From Candidatus Flexicrinis affinis (lineage in GTDB: Bacteria; Chloroflexota; Anaerolineae; Aggregatilineales; Phototrophicaceae): 64,000 bases of DNA. The notes under the pieces are model-generated. The model saw only the letters and a list, made by a program, of their open reading frames with translations, was not told the DNA's origin and searched no databases. A program made the position numbers and the translations under genes. This document shows positions 1 through 6,738 of this stretch, piece after piece; position 1 is the stretch's first letter, and every line of letters starts with the position of its first letter. The stretch covers positions 248,001 through 312,000 of the forward strand of contig JADJWE010000009.1 of the NCBI GenBank assembly GCA_016716525.1, written 5' to 3'.

Positions 1-489
1 CGCCAGTTCGACCATGAACACGCCATCCGGGAAGTCGAGCAGCGCGCGCTGGCCGACTTCGATCGACAGGCGCGTTTTGCCAATGCCCGGCGGGCCAAGC
101 AGGGTGACCATCTGGACGTCCTCGCGCCGCAGCAGCGTGACGACGTCGCTCATTTCCTTTTCGCGGCCGACAAACGACGTGAGCTGGCGCGGCAGGTTAT
201 GCGGCGGGATGAACTCGCTGCGCCACGGCGCGGACGCCTCGAAGCTGCGATTGGACAGAGGCTGCCCCGAGCGCGCAAAGCGTACGAACGCGTGTAGTTC
301 GGGTCCGGTGACGCCGAAAACCGCCGCGATCAGCCGCGCGATCTGTTCGGACGGGCGGCGGTGGTCGGCCTCGATCTTGTAGATCGTCTCGACCGAGCAG
401 TTGACGCGATCGGCGAGCGCTTGCTGTGTCAGGTCGGCGATGCGGCGCTGGCTTTTGAGCCATTGGCCGAACGTTCGATTGTTTTCCAT
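1..489 (-). CDS. XRE-family HTH / STAND NTPase regulator, N-terminal part (runs off window)
   Basis: The frame is open to the window edge, so only 163 codons of a larger protein are present. Residues ~1-60 form a helix-turn-helix of the XRE type (FGQWLKSQRRIADLTQQALADR region, then a recognition helix near NCSVETIYKIE). A linker leads to FVGREKEMSDVV and a P-loop GPPGIGKTRLS at about residues 138-148, the signature of an NB-ARC/AAA STAND ATPase. Known relatives continue into TPR repeats and act as ligand-gated transcription factors; that part is outside the window. The start at 489 is the only ATG that keeps the whole HTH. It is divergent from a secreted protein gene and is likely to bind the shared 147-bp intergenic region. 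Confidence 0.85.
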   Translation of the reverse strand, partial: MENNRTFGQWLKSQRRIADLTQQALADRVNCSVETIYKIEADHRRPSEQIARLIAAVFGVTGPELHAFVRFARSGQPLSNRSFEASAPWRSEFIPPHNLPRQLTSFVGREKEMSDVVTLLRREDVQMVTLLGPPGIGKTRLSIEVGQRALLDFPDGVFMVELA

Positions 490-545
490 GCGATGCTCTG
501 CCGATGTCAGGCTCACGACTGCAAGCGTAACACGAGTCTAGCTGT

Positions 546-568
546 TGTACGGATTCCTGTACGGATTC
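546..568. promoter_or_regulatory. Tandem direct repeats TGTACGGATTC, candidate operator
   Basis: Two identical 11-bp copies of TGTACGGATTC (546-556 and 558-568) are spaced 12 bp apart, about one helical turn. They lie between the divergent XRE-STAND regulator (start 489) and the secreted protein gene (start 637). That arrangement fits a binding site for the HTH protein, but binding is inference. Confidence 0.35.
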
Positions 569-636
569 TCGCTTCGAGTCCGGTGGCCGTGCATGGTTCA
601 CTTGGGATGCAAGACATTCATTTCCGGGAGGACACC

Positions 637-1176
637 ATGTTTAAGCGCAGTCGGGTACTATCATTGTTTGTTGGATTGGCCGCCATGCTGGGCGTGTTCG
701 GCCTCGTTGCAGCTCAGGATGCACCCCCTATGGTCGACCCGCTGAATCTCACGAGCGAACCCGTTGTACTCGAGTTTTCGTCCGGCCCCGCCGGCCCACC
801 GACCATTGAGATCGTGACCGACGGGCGGATGACGTTCCGAATCGACACCGCCGGCCCGGTCAGCGGGTCGTTCGACGGGACGATGACCGGGACGGTGAGC
901 GAGATGACAGCCAACCCGTCGCCCGCGTATCATCAGGTTACCGTGATGTTCAAGATCGAGACCGAACTCGGCTCGTTCCACGGCTACTATGCGGGCAGCT
1001 TCCATCGTCCCGAAGGCGCGGATCAGGCGGAAATCGCGGCGGTCGGCAAGATCCTGTCGGTGTCGGGCGCTTATGCCGACCTGTACATGGCGGACGTGTA
1101 CGTGAACAGCGCCGTGTCGTACGCCGACGGGCGCTCGACCGGCGAAGCGGGCACGATGCTGATCGCGCCGCGCTAG
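637..1176 (+). CDS. Secreted protein of unknown function
   Basis: A 179-residue protein with a clear signal peptide: MFKRSR, a hydrophobic core (VLSLFVGLAAMLGVFGLV) and an AAQDA cleavage region near residue 28. The mature part is rich in Gly, Thr and Ser and in alternating hydrophobic residues, consistent with a small beta-barrel (GSFDGTMTGTVSEM, GSFHGYYAGSFH). I do not recognise a named family; a lipocalin or allene-oxide-cyclase-like barrel is possible. The start at 637 was chosen over longer frames because of the ribosome site GGGAGG at 626-631 and the signal peptide. It is divergent from the XRE-STAND regulator. Confidence 0.75.
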   Translation: MFKRSRVLSLFVGLAAMLGVFGLVAAQDAPPMVDPLNLTSEPVVLEFSSGPAGPPTIEIVTDGRMTFRIDTAGPVSGSFDGTMTGTVSEMTANPSPAYHQVTVMFKIETELGSFHGYYAGSFHRPEGADQAEIAAVGKILSVSGAYADLYMADVYVNSAVSYADGRSTGEAGTMLIAPR

Positions 1177-1242
1177 ATCGATCATCGGCAAGCCAGAACG
1201 AAGAACCGGCAGTGACACAAGTTCGCTGCCGGATGCTTCGCG

Positions 1243-1263
1243 CCTAGACGGACTGAGTCTAGG
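1243..1263. terminator. Hairpin between convergent genes
   Basis: CCTAGAC / GTCTAGG form a perfect 7-bp stem around a 7-nt loop, placed between two convergent stop codons (1176 and 1364). There is no clear T tract on either strand, so it is only a probable bidirectional terminator. Confidence 0.3.
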
Positions 1264-1363
1264 TCAGTGTTTGAAGGTCGGTGGACTCAGTCTCACATCT
1301 CGAAGTGGTCGGCGAGCGGCGAGACTGGCAGTCTCTCATCACTCATCACTTCCATCTCAGCAC

Positions 1364-2203
1364 TTAGTACTTGCGGACGATGTTGCGGTATACGACCGGC
1401 TGACGCATCTGCATGACTTGCGAGTCCTCGCGCGTGCGCCGTACGTCCTCGAGGTCGATTTTGGCGACGATCACGCCGTCCTTCGGCGCGCCGGTCTCGG
1501 CGTCGGTGTTATCGGCCAGCGTCGCAACGATCTGCCCGCGCGGGCCGACGATCATGCTTTCGCCGCCGAACGTCTGCGTGACGTCGGTGCCGACGCGGTT
1601 GGCGCCGACGACAAACACGGCGTTTTCCAGCGCCCGCGAGCGGAGATACGTCTTCCACGCATCCATCTCGCCGGCCTCCCAGTTGCCCAGTGCCAGCAGC
1701 ACCTCCGCGCCTTCCAGCGCCGCGCAGCGCGCGATCTCAGGAAACGCCAGATCGGACCCGAGCATCATGCCGAACGTTCCCAATTCGGTGTCGGCCGTGG
1801 TGAGCTTGAAGCCCTCGCGGAAGATCATGCGCTCTTCGCCGCGCAGGTGCAGCTTGTGATAGACCTCGACCAATTCTCCGCTCGGGCCGATGAGCACGGC
1901 CGAGTTGTACAACACGCTTTCGACCTTCTCTTTGGTCGCCATGCCGAATGCTATATAGGTCCCGAAGTCCATCGCGCGCTGCGACAGCGCGTTGATCACC
2001 ATGCCGGGGACGCGCTGCGCCATTTCGGTAAAACGGACGCCCAACTCGGCGCCCGACGTGACCAACTCAGGGAAGACGATCAGGTCGACGCGCTGGCGGG
2101 CGGCGACTGTCGTCACCCACTCCGCCATCTTGACGAGATTGTCCTCGAGCTGACCGAGCTTGGGCTGCATCTGAACGACGGCGATGGTCAAATCGCGAGC
2201 CAT
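1364..2203 (-). CDS. Nitrilase-superfamily protein lacking the catalytic cysteine
   Basis: The 279 residues match the carbon-nitrogen hydrolase fold: IAVVQMQP at the start, FPELV with the usual Glu at residue 46, and YHKLHL with Lys at 117. The third member of the Glu-Lys-Cys triad is missing. The nucleophile-elbow motif, usually G-x-x-I-C-Y-D-x-R-F-P-E, reads GMMLGSDLAFPE here, so Gly149 replaces Cys. The DNA supports this directly (CTC GGG TCC GAT). Ser150 is adjacent but in the Tyr position. The protein is otherwise full length and intact, so it is probably a pseudoenzyme or a changed-function member rather than a decayed gene. Downstream of the hypothetical gene at 2524-3027 and separated from it by a hairpin repeat. 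Confidence 0.85.
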   Translation of the reverse strand: MARDLTIAVVQMQPKLGQLEDNLVKMAEWVTTVAARQRVDLIVFPELVTSGAELGVRFTEMAQRVPGMVINALSQRAMDFGTYIAFGMATKEKVESVLYNSAVLIGPSGELVEVYHKLHLRGEERMIFREGFKLTTADTELGTFGMMLGSDLAFPEIARCAALEGAEVLLALGNWEAGEMDAWKTYLRSRALENAVFVVGANRVGTDVTQTFGGESMIVGPRGQIVATLADNTDAETGAPKDGVIVAKIDLEDVRRTREDSQVMQMRQPVVYRNIVRKY

Positions 2204-2290
2204 GAAGTTCCTCCGCGGGTGATAGACCCGAGGATTATAGGGGCCGATGGAATGTGTGACGAGGGCGCTCTATCGTTGAGACACGTCTCT

Positions 2291-2412
2291 ACCAAAGGGC
2301 TTTCGCCCTCCGGACTCCCGTTTCTGCGGAACTGCGGCGTGAACGCCGCAGTTCCGTGCAAAACGAGGTGCAGGAGTGCAAACTCCTGCCGGGGCTTGGG
2401 GCAGCGCCCCAA
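2291..2412 (-). repeat. Modular multi-hairpin repeat, copy A
   Basis: Read on the minus strand it holds a GGGGCGCTGCCCC hairpin (2396-2411 region), GCAGGAGTTTGCACTCCTGC (about 2371-2390), a 14-bp-arm palindrome (2327-2340 with 2343-2356, core CTGCGGCGT) and a GGGCGAAAGCCC hairpin (about 2297-2310). The same modules recur at 17801, 26756, 46750 and 53381. The rest of the 320-bp gap between 2203 and 2524 shows no gene; a TCATCACTCA-type simple tract lies at about 2493-2520. Confidence 0.75.
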
Positions 2413-2523
2413 CATCTCAGGCGATGACTTAAAGATGGACGACTGAAACCATCAGACTCACGGGCAGGCGAGCGAGAGCGGGGCTATCCACCTCTCATCA
2501 CTCAACACCGATCACTATTCTCC

Positions 2524-3027
2524 TTACCGCGGCATGGTGGGAATGAGCAGGTTGACGGCGCCGATCAGCGCGTCGTCGTCCAGCGGCACGCGGCGTGCCT
2601 CGCCCTCAACGACCTCCTGCTTCTGTTTCATGCCGAGCAGGCCAGTCTTGTAGACGGTGCGCTTGCGGCGGGTATCGACCAAGTAGCCGATGGGCCGGTC
2701 GTTCTCATTGAATATCAGTTCGACCGTCAGCAGGGTTTGGCGCTCGGTCACTTCTGGCGGCGTGCCGGTGAAGCCGCTGAATTCACCCACACCGGGGCGC
2801 GCGGCATAGATGCGCCACCCGTACCGGCGTTCCGTGCTGTCAACTTCGATGTTGTCGTCGACTCCGTACGTGTCTTGATCGGGTAGGTGCTGCTCGAGCA
2901 CTTCGTTCAGGATGCTCACGACACCCATCGCGTGATTGACCATCGCGTCAATGCGCTTCTGGTACTGCTGGAGCGATACGGCCGTCGTCAAGAGCCGCCC
3001 GGTGTGGCGTTTCATATCGTCGGACAT
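2524..3027 (-). CDS. Conserved-looking hypothetical protein
   Basis: A 167-residue soluble protein with no family I can name. It starts with a helical stretch (RLLTTAVSLQQYQKRIDAMVNHAMGVV) and ends with a beta-rich part containing LLTVELIFNENDRPIGYLVDT and a basic segment RRKRTVYKTG. No signal peptide or membrane segment is visible. An in-frame start lies further upstream (3099), but the start at 3027 has the ribosome site GAGGTG seven bases before the ATG, so it is preferred. Divergent from the DUF385 protein at 3239 across a 211-bp spacer. Confidence 0.6.
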   Translation of the reverse strand: MSDDMKRHTGRLLTTAVSLQQYQKRIDAMVNHAMGVVSILNEVLEQHLPDQDTYGVDDNIEVDSTERRYGWRIYAARPGVGEFSGFTGTPPEVTERQTLLTVELIFNENDRPIGYLVDTRRKRTVYKTGLLGMKQKQEVVEGEARRVPLDDDALIGAVNLLIPTMPR

Positions 3028-3238
3028 AACACACCTCGAAGTATCTAGGACGTCTTGTATGCTGCTGTTTCCATTGTATGTGATTTCGTCGTGCTGCACA
3101 TCTATTCGAGCGCTATTGACGGCGATCTCGCACGATTCTGACGTCTATCATGGCGCAGTGGTTGCGCCCGTCACTATCGGCGCGGCGTGCCCAGATGTAT
3201 CGTATAGGCAAACGTATTGTGCAAAGGAACCACCTCCC

Positions 3239-3694
3239 ATGTCCATCCAACAGGCGCATAGCAAACAACCCGGAATCGCGGCGCGGTTCATGCGCCGAAT
3301 CAATCCGATCGTAGTGGCGATCCTTCGCTCGCCGCTTCACGGACTGCTTAGCAACCGGCTTGTGCTGCTCACGATTCGCGGGCGCAAGTCCGGTGAGCTC
3401 TACACGTTCCCGGTCGAGTACAAGCAGGATCTCGGCCATATTGTGATCATCACGCATGCCGAACGCGTGTGGTGGCGGAATCTCGAAGGCGGCGCCGACC
3501 TCACTGTGCATCTGCGCGGCGAGGATATTCACGCTGTCGGCACCGCCGTCCCTTATGAAGAGCAGGTCTTGCTTGCCGTCGCGCAGCTTTACCCGGCGTT
3601 GTCGCCGGAGCACGCGGCCGAGTTCGCCAAGGGCAAGGTGCTGGTTGAGCTGCAGCTCAAAGCCCTGCCGCATACGACGGTTCATGCGGCGTAA
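3239..3694 (+). CDS. DUF385 / F420-type nitroreductase-fold protein
   Basis: A 151-residue protein with the hallmark LLTIRGRKSGELYTFPVEY (residues ~41-60), followed by VIITHAERVWWRNLEGGADLTV. This pattern (L-x-T-x-G-R-K-S-G and W-x-x-N-L) is that of the deazaflavin (F420)-dependent nitroreductase family PF04075, a split beta-barrel that binds F420, FMN or fatty acids. The exact substrate cannot be told. The upstream extension of the frame to 2936 overlaps the divergent gene and lacks a ribosome site, whereas AAAGGA lies before 3239. Confidence 0.8.
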   Translation: MSIQQAHSKQPGIAARFMRRINPIVVAILRSPLHGLLSNRLVLLTIRGRKSGELYTFPVEYKQDLGHIVIITHAERVWWRNLEGGADLTVHLRGEDIHAVGTAVPYEEQVLLAVAQLYPALSPEHAAEFAKGKVLVELQLKALPHTTVHAA

Positions 3695-3750
3695 GCGGGG
3701 AAGAAACCGGGCGGCGGGAATTGCTCCACCCTATATGACTACACACTATT

Positions 3751-3767
3751 GGCGGGACTTGCCCGCC
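3751..3767 (+). terminator. Hairpin downstream of the DUF385 gene
   Basis: GGCGGG-ACTTG-CCCGCC is a perfect 6-bp GC stem 57 nt after the stop at 3694. It has no T tract, so termination is plausible but not certain. The stretch to 3842 holds no gene. Confidence 0.3.
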
Positions 3768-3842
3768 CAGTCCGGTTCTGCTGTTCCGAAGACGAGAACC
3801 GCGGTGCGGTCTTCTTGGCGTTCAGCCTGTTCGTCTGTGACC

Positions 3843-3959
3843 TCATAGACCGGGCGCGAGCAGCATTGCGCGACCGATCATGACGCACAGACCGAGCGCG
3901 AACGCCACAGCCAGCCCGAGCGTCAACATCACCGCCGAATACCGCATCACCTGTGCCAT
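3843..3959 (-). CDS. Small single-pass membrane protein (38 aa)
   Basis: A 39-codon open frame on the minus strand: short polar start (MAQVMRYS), a continuous hydrophobic run (AVMLTLGLAVAFALGLCVMI, ~20 residues) and a short tail GRAMLLAPGL. A very strong ribosome site, GGAAGGGAGGCG, sits just upstream of the ATG. It lies downstream of, and in the same direction as, the VOC gene whose stop is at 4070. Function unknown; small proteins of this design often modulate a larger membrane partner. The ribosome site and clean hydrophobic profile make it more than a random frame. Confidence 0.5.
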   Translation of the reverse strand: MAQVMRYSAVMLTLGLAVAFALGLCVMIGRAMLLAPGL

Positions 3960-4069
3960 ACGCGCCTCCCTTCCGATCAGGACACTGTATCTCTAGATAC
4001 GGAGACGGGCCATGACGGGTCGCACGCGTGCGACCTACGCCTGTCCCACGCTGGCCGCGTAGCCGGGAA

Positions 4070-4951
4070 CTATCCCGTTGTCAGCACGGCGCGGATTTTG
4101 AACGGATCGATCAGCGTGACCGACTCGCCGCGCTCGACGGCGAATCCGGCATGCGCGACGCGCTGCGCAACGCGTTCGACCTCGTCGGCTGTGGGCAGTA
4201 TGACCGTATAGTCGATCAGGCCGATGGCGTCGTCCGGCGCGGGCGGAATTCCCGACCCGGCCCATACGTTCGCACCGAGGTGATGGTGGTAATCGCCAGC
4301 CCGGAAGAACGCTGCGCCGACGCGCGCGTCGCTGAACACCCGGTCGAATCCGACCGCATCGCGGTAGAAGGCCGACGCCGGGCCCAGGTCCGCGACGTGC
4401 ACATGCACATGCCCGACGACGGTGTCACCCGGCAGGCCGTTCCACGGCGACGGATCGCGGGCGAGCTCGGCCATCAAGTCGTCGACGTCGATCGGCGCAT
4501 TGCCGAGCTGAATCACGTCCTCGAACGACGGCCACTGCTCCTTCGGATAGTCCCACGCCAGCTCGATGCCGTTGCCGTCGCTGTCCGGAAGATAGATCGC
4601 CAGATGGGTGTGATGGTCGACCAGTCCTTGCACCGGCGTGCGCGTCTCAGCGATCCGGCGCAGCAGATGCGCCAGCGCCCAGCGTGTCGGCAGCAGGAAC
4701 GCCGTGTGATACAGGCCTGTCGTGCGGCGGTAGCGTTTGGCGTCCGCGACCTGCGTGAGCCGGATCAGATCCTCGCCGCCTGCGCCGAGCCGGATGTTGC
4801 TGCCAGAACGATCGTGTACGGCGAAGCCCAGTACGTCGGTGTAGAACGCGGCAAGCTTTGGTGCATCCGGTGTGCGATAGTGCACCGGCCCGAGCCGTAG
4901 GTCCGGCGAAATCCGGACTCCGGCGGCCAGTTCTGTCTGTGAAGTGGTCAT
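4070..4951 (-). CDS. VOC-family (catechol 2,3-dioxygenase-like) protein
   Basis: A 293-residue protein with two tandem vicinal-oxygen-chelate modules. The first begins LGPVHYRTPDAPKLAAFYTDVLGF, the second VGHVHVHVADLGPASAFYRDAVGF. Possible metal ligands are His in these strands and Glu in DSDGNGIELAWDYP. This layout matches CatE-type extradiol dioxygenases and relatives (glyoxalase superfamily). Substrate unknown. The start at 4951 has GAGGGAC upstream; the longer frame to 5041 is Arg-rich and lacks a ribosome site. Divergent from the GMC oxidoreductase, suggesting joint regulation in oxidation of an aromatic or alcohol compound. Confidence 0.82.
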   Translation of the reverse strand: MTTSQTELAAGVRISPDLRLGPVHYRTPDAPKLAAFYTDVLGFAVHDRSGSNIRLGAGGEDLIRLTQVADAKRYRRTTGLYHTAFLLPTRWALAHLLRRIAETRTPVQGLVDHHTHLAIYLPDSDGNGIELAWDYPKEQWPSFEDVIQLGNAPIDVDDLMAELARDPSPWNGLPGDTVVGHVHVHVADLGPASAFYRDAVGFDRVFSDARVGAAFFRAGDYHHHLGANVWAGSGIPPAPDDAIGLIDYTVILPTADEVERVAQRVAHAGFAVERGESVTLIDPFKIRAVLTTG

Positions 4952-5035
4952 GGATTGTCCCTCAGGGAATGTGTGCTGCGCGCGGCAGCGTGTGCCTCCT
5001 AGACGCGGGCGGCCCTGCAGGGCTTTCGTCACAAT

Positions 5036-5053
5036 GGTCACGATCCGGTCACG
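5036..5053. promoter_or_regulatory. Direct repeat GGTCACG in divergent promoter region
   Basis: GGTCACG occurs at 5036-5042 and 5047-5053, an 11-bp period, followed by a partial third copy GGTACAC at 5057. It sits in the 147-bp region between the VOC gene (start 4951) and the GMC oxidoreductase (start 5099), so it is a candidate operator for one or both. Confidence 0.35.
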
Positions 5054-5098
5054 TCCGGTACACTGAGGGGGACTGTCCGTACCACGAGGCGCGCGAGC

Positions 5099-6676
5099 AT
5101 GACGTTAGCGTACGACTTCATCATCGTTGGAGCAGGGCCGGCCGGGTGCGTGCTGGCGAACCGGTTGAGCGCCGATCCGTCGATTCGCGTCCTGCTGATC
5201 GAGGCTGGCGGCGGCGATCGCAGCCCGTTTGTGCAGGTGCCGGCGGCGTTCTCGCGCCTATTCCGCGGTGCGCGCGACTGGAACTACGAGGCCGAGGGCG
5301 CGCTTCCGCAGCAGCAGCAGTATTGGCCGCGTGGCAAGATGCTCGGCGGCTCGGATTCGATGAACGCGATGATGTACGTGCGCGGCAACCCGGCCGACTA
5401 CGATCGCTGGCAGTCTGCCGGCGCGGATGGGTGGGGCTTCGCAGACGTGCTGCCGTACTACCGCAAGCTGGAAGGCGACCGAGCACAGCGTTCGGATCTG
5501 CGTGGCAGCGACGGGCCGGTGACGATCAGCCCACAGGTCGAGCCTAGCCCGCTGACCCACGCATTCCTCGCCGCCAATGCCGAGCTAGGCGTACCGGTCA
5601 ACCCGGACTACAACGGCGCGACCCAAGACGGCGCAGGTCTGACACAGGTCAAGCAGGTCAACGGACGGCGCTGGAGTGCGGTCGATGCCTACCTGCGCCC
5701 GGCGATGCAGCGCCCGAACCTGACCGTTGTCACCCATACCGAGGTCACGCGCGTGACCCTTGAGAACGGCCGCGCGTGCGGGGTCGAAGCGGTGCGGCGC
5801 GGGCAGCGCGTCGCCTATCACGCCGGCCGCGAGGTGCTGTTGTGCGGTGGGGCGATCAACTCGCCGCAGCTCTTGATGCTGTCGGGAATCGGACCGGCCG
5901 ATCATCTGCGCGAGCATGGCATCGCGGTCATCGTGGACGTGCCCGGCGTCGGCCAGAACCTGCAGGACCACGCGGTGAGCGGCGTCGCGTGCGCGATCCA
6001 TCAACCGATCTCGCTGATCCGCGGCGAGAACCCGCTGCAGCTCGTGCCGTATCTGCTCAATAAGCGTGGGCCGCTGACCTCCAACGTCGCCGAGGCGATC
6101 TCGTTCATCCGTGTTGATCCGGACGCGCCGCTGCCCGACATCGAACTGATCTTCGCGCCGACCTTCTTCGTATATCACGGATTCCGCAGCCCGAAAGGCC
6201 ACGGCTACACCATCGGCGCGATCCTGCTGCGCCCAAAGAGCCGCGGACAAATTCGGCTTGCTAGCGCCGACCCGTTGGCCACGCCGCGTATTCAACCGCG
6301 CTACTTCAGCGATCCGGCCGATTTGGCGCTGCTGCGCGAGGGTGTGCGGTTCGCACGGCGTGTGGCGCATGCCGATGCGTTCACGCCGTATCGCGAGCGC
6401 GAGGTTCTGCCGGGGCCGGACGTGGTGAGCAACGATGCGCTTGACGGCTACATGCTCGAGGAATTCCAGAGCCTGTATCATCCGGTGGGGACGTGCGCGA
6501 TGGGGTCGACGGACGACCCGAACGCGGTGGTCGATTCGGTGCTGCGAGTGCGCGGCGTGGACGGCCTGCGGGTGGTCGATGCCTCGGTAATGCCGACGAT
6601 CATCGGCGGGCACACCGTCGCCCCGACGCTCATGATCGCCGAGAAAGCCGCGGACATGGTGTTGGGTGAGGGCTGA
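5099..6676 (+). CDS. GMC-family FAD oxidoreductase (choline dehydrogenase-like)
   Basis: 525 residues, normal for the family. The FAD-binding Rossmann motif IVGAGPAGCVLANRLS is at residues ~9-24 with the acidic end of strand 2 in LLIEAGG. The GMC signature region RGKMLGGSDSMNAMMYVRG follows at ~80-98 and the second signature GGAINSPQLLMLSGIGP at ~250. The catalytic pair is visible as His461 (YHPVGTCAMG) and His505 (GGHTVAPTLMI), the His-His type found in aryl-alcohol and glucose oxidases rather than the His-Asn of choline oxidase. It oxidises a primary alcohol; the substrate is not evident. GAGG precedes the ATG. Divergent from the VOC gene. Confidence 0.92.
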   Translation: MTLAYDFIIVGAGPAGCVLANRLSADPSIRVLLIEAGGGDRSPFVQVPAAFSRLFRGARDWNYEAEGALPQQQQYWPRGKMLGGSDSMNAMMYVRGNPADYDRWQSAGADGWGFADVLPYYRKLEGDRAQRSDLRGSDGPVTISPQVEPSPLTHAFLAANAELGVPVNPDYNGATQDGAGLTQVKQVNGRRWSAVDAYLRPAMQRPNLTVVTHTEVTRVTLENGRACGVEAVRRGQRVAYHAGREVLLCGGAINSPQLLMLSGIGPADHLREHGIAVIVDVPGVGQNLQDHAVSGVACAIHQPISLIRGENPLQLVPYLLNKRGPLTSNVAEAISFIRVDPDAPLPDIELIFAPTFFVYHGFRSPKGHGYTIGAILLRPKSRGQIRLASADPLATPRIQPRYFSDPADLALLREGVRFARRVAHADAFTPYREREVLPGPDVVSNDALDGYMLEEFQSLYHPVGTCAMGSTDDPNAVVDSVLRVRGVDGLRVVDASVMPTIIGGHTVAPTLMIAEKAADMVLGEG

Positions 6677-6738
6677 AGCGACTAAACTACAGAGACGCAT
6701 GTAGGGACGACCCGCCGGATCGCCCCCGTGCCGCCTGT

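Noticed and set aside
5099..6676. Possible loss of the catalytic Asn in the GMC oxidoreductase
   Set aside because: Alignment to aryl-alcohol and glucose oxidases shows the position is His505, a normal catalytic variant.
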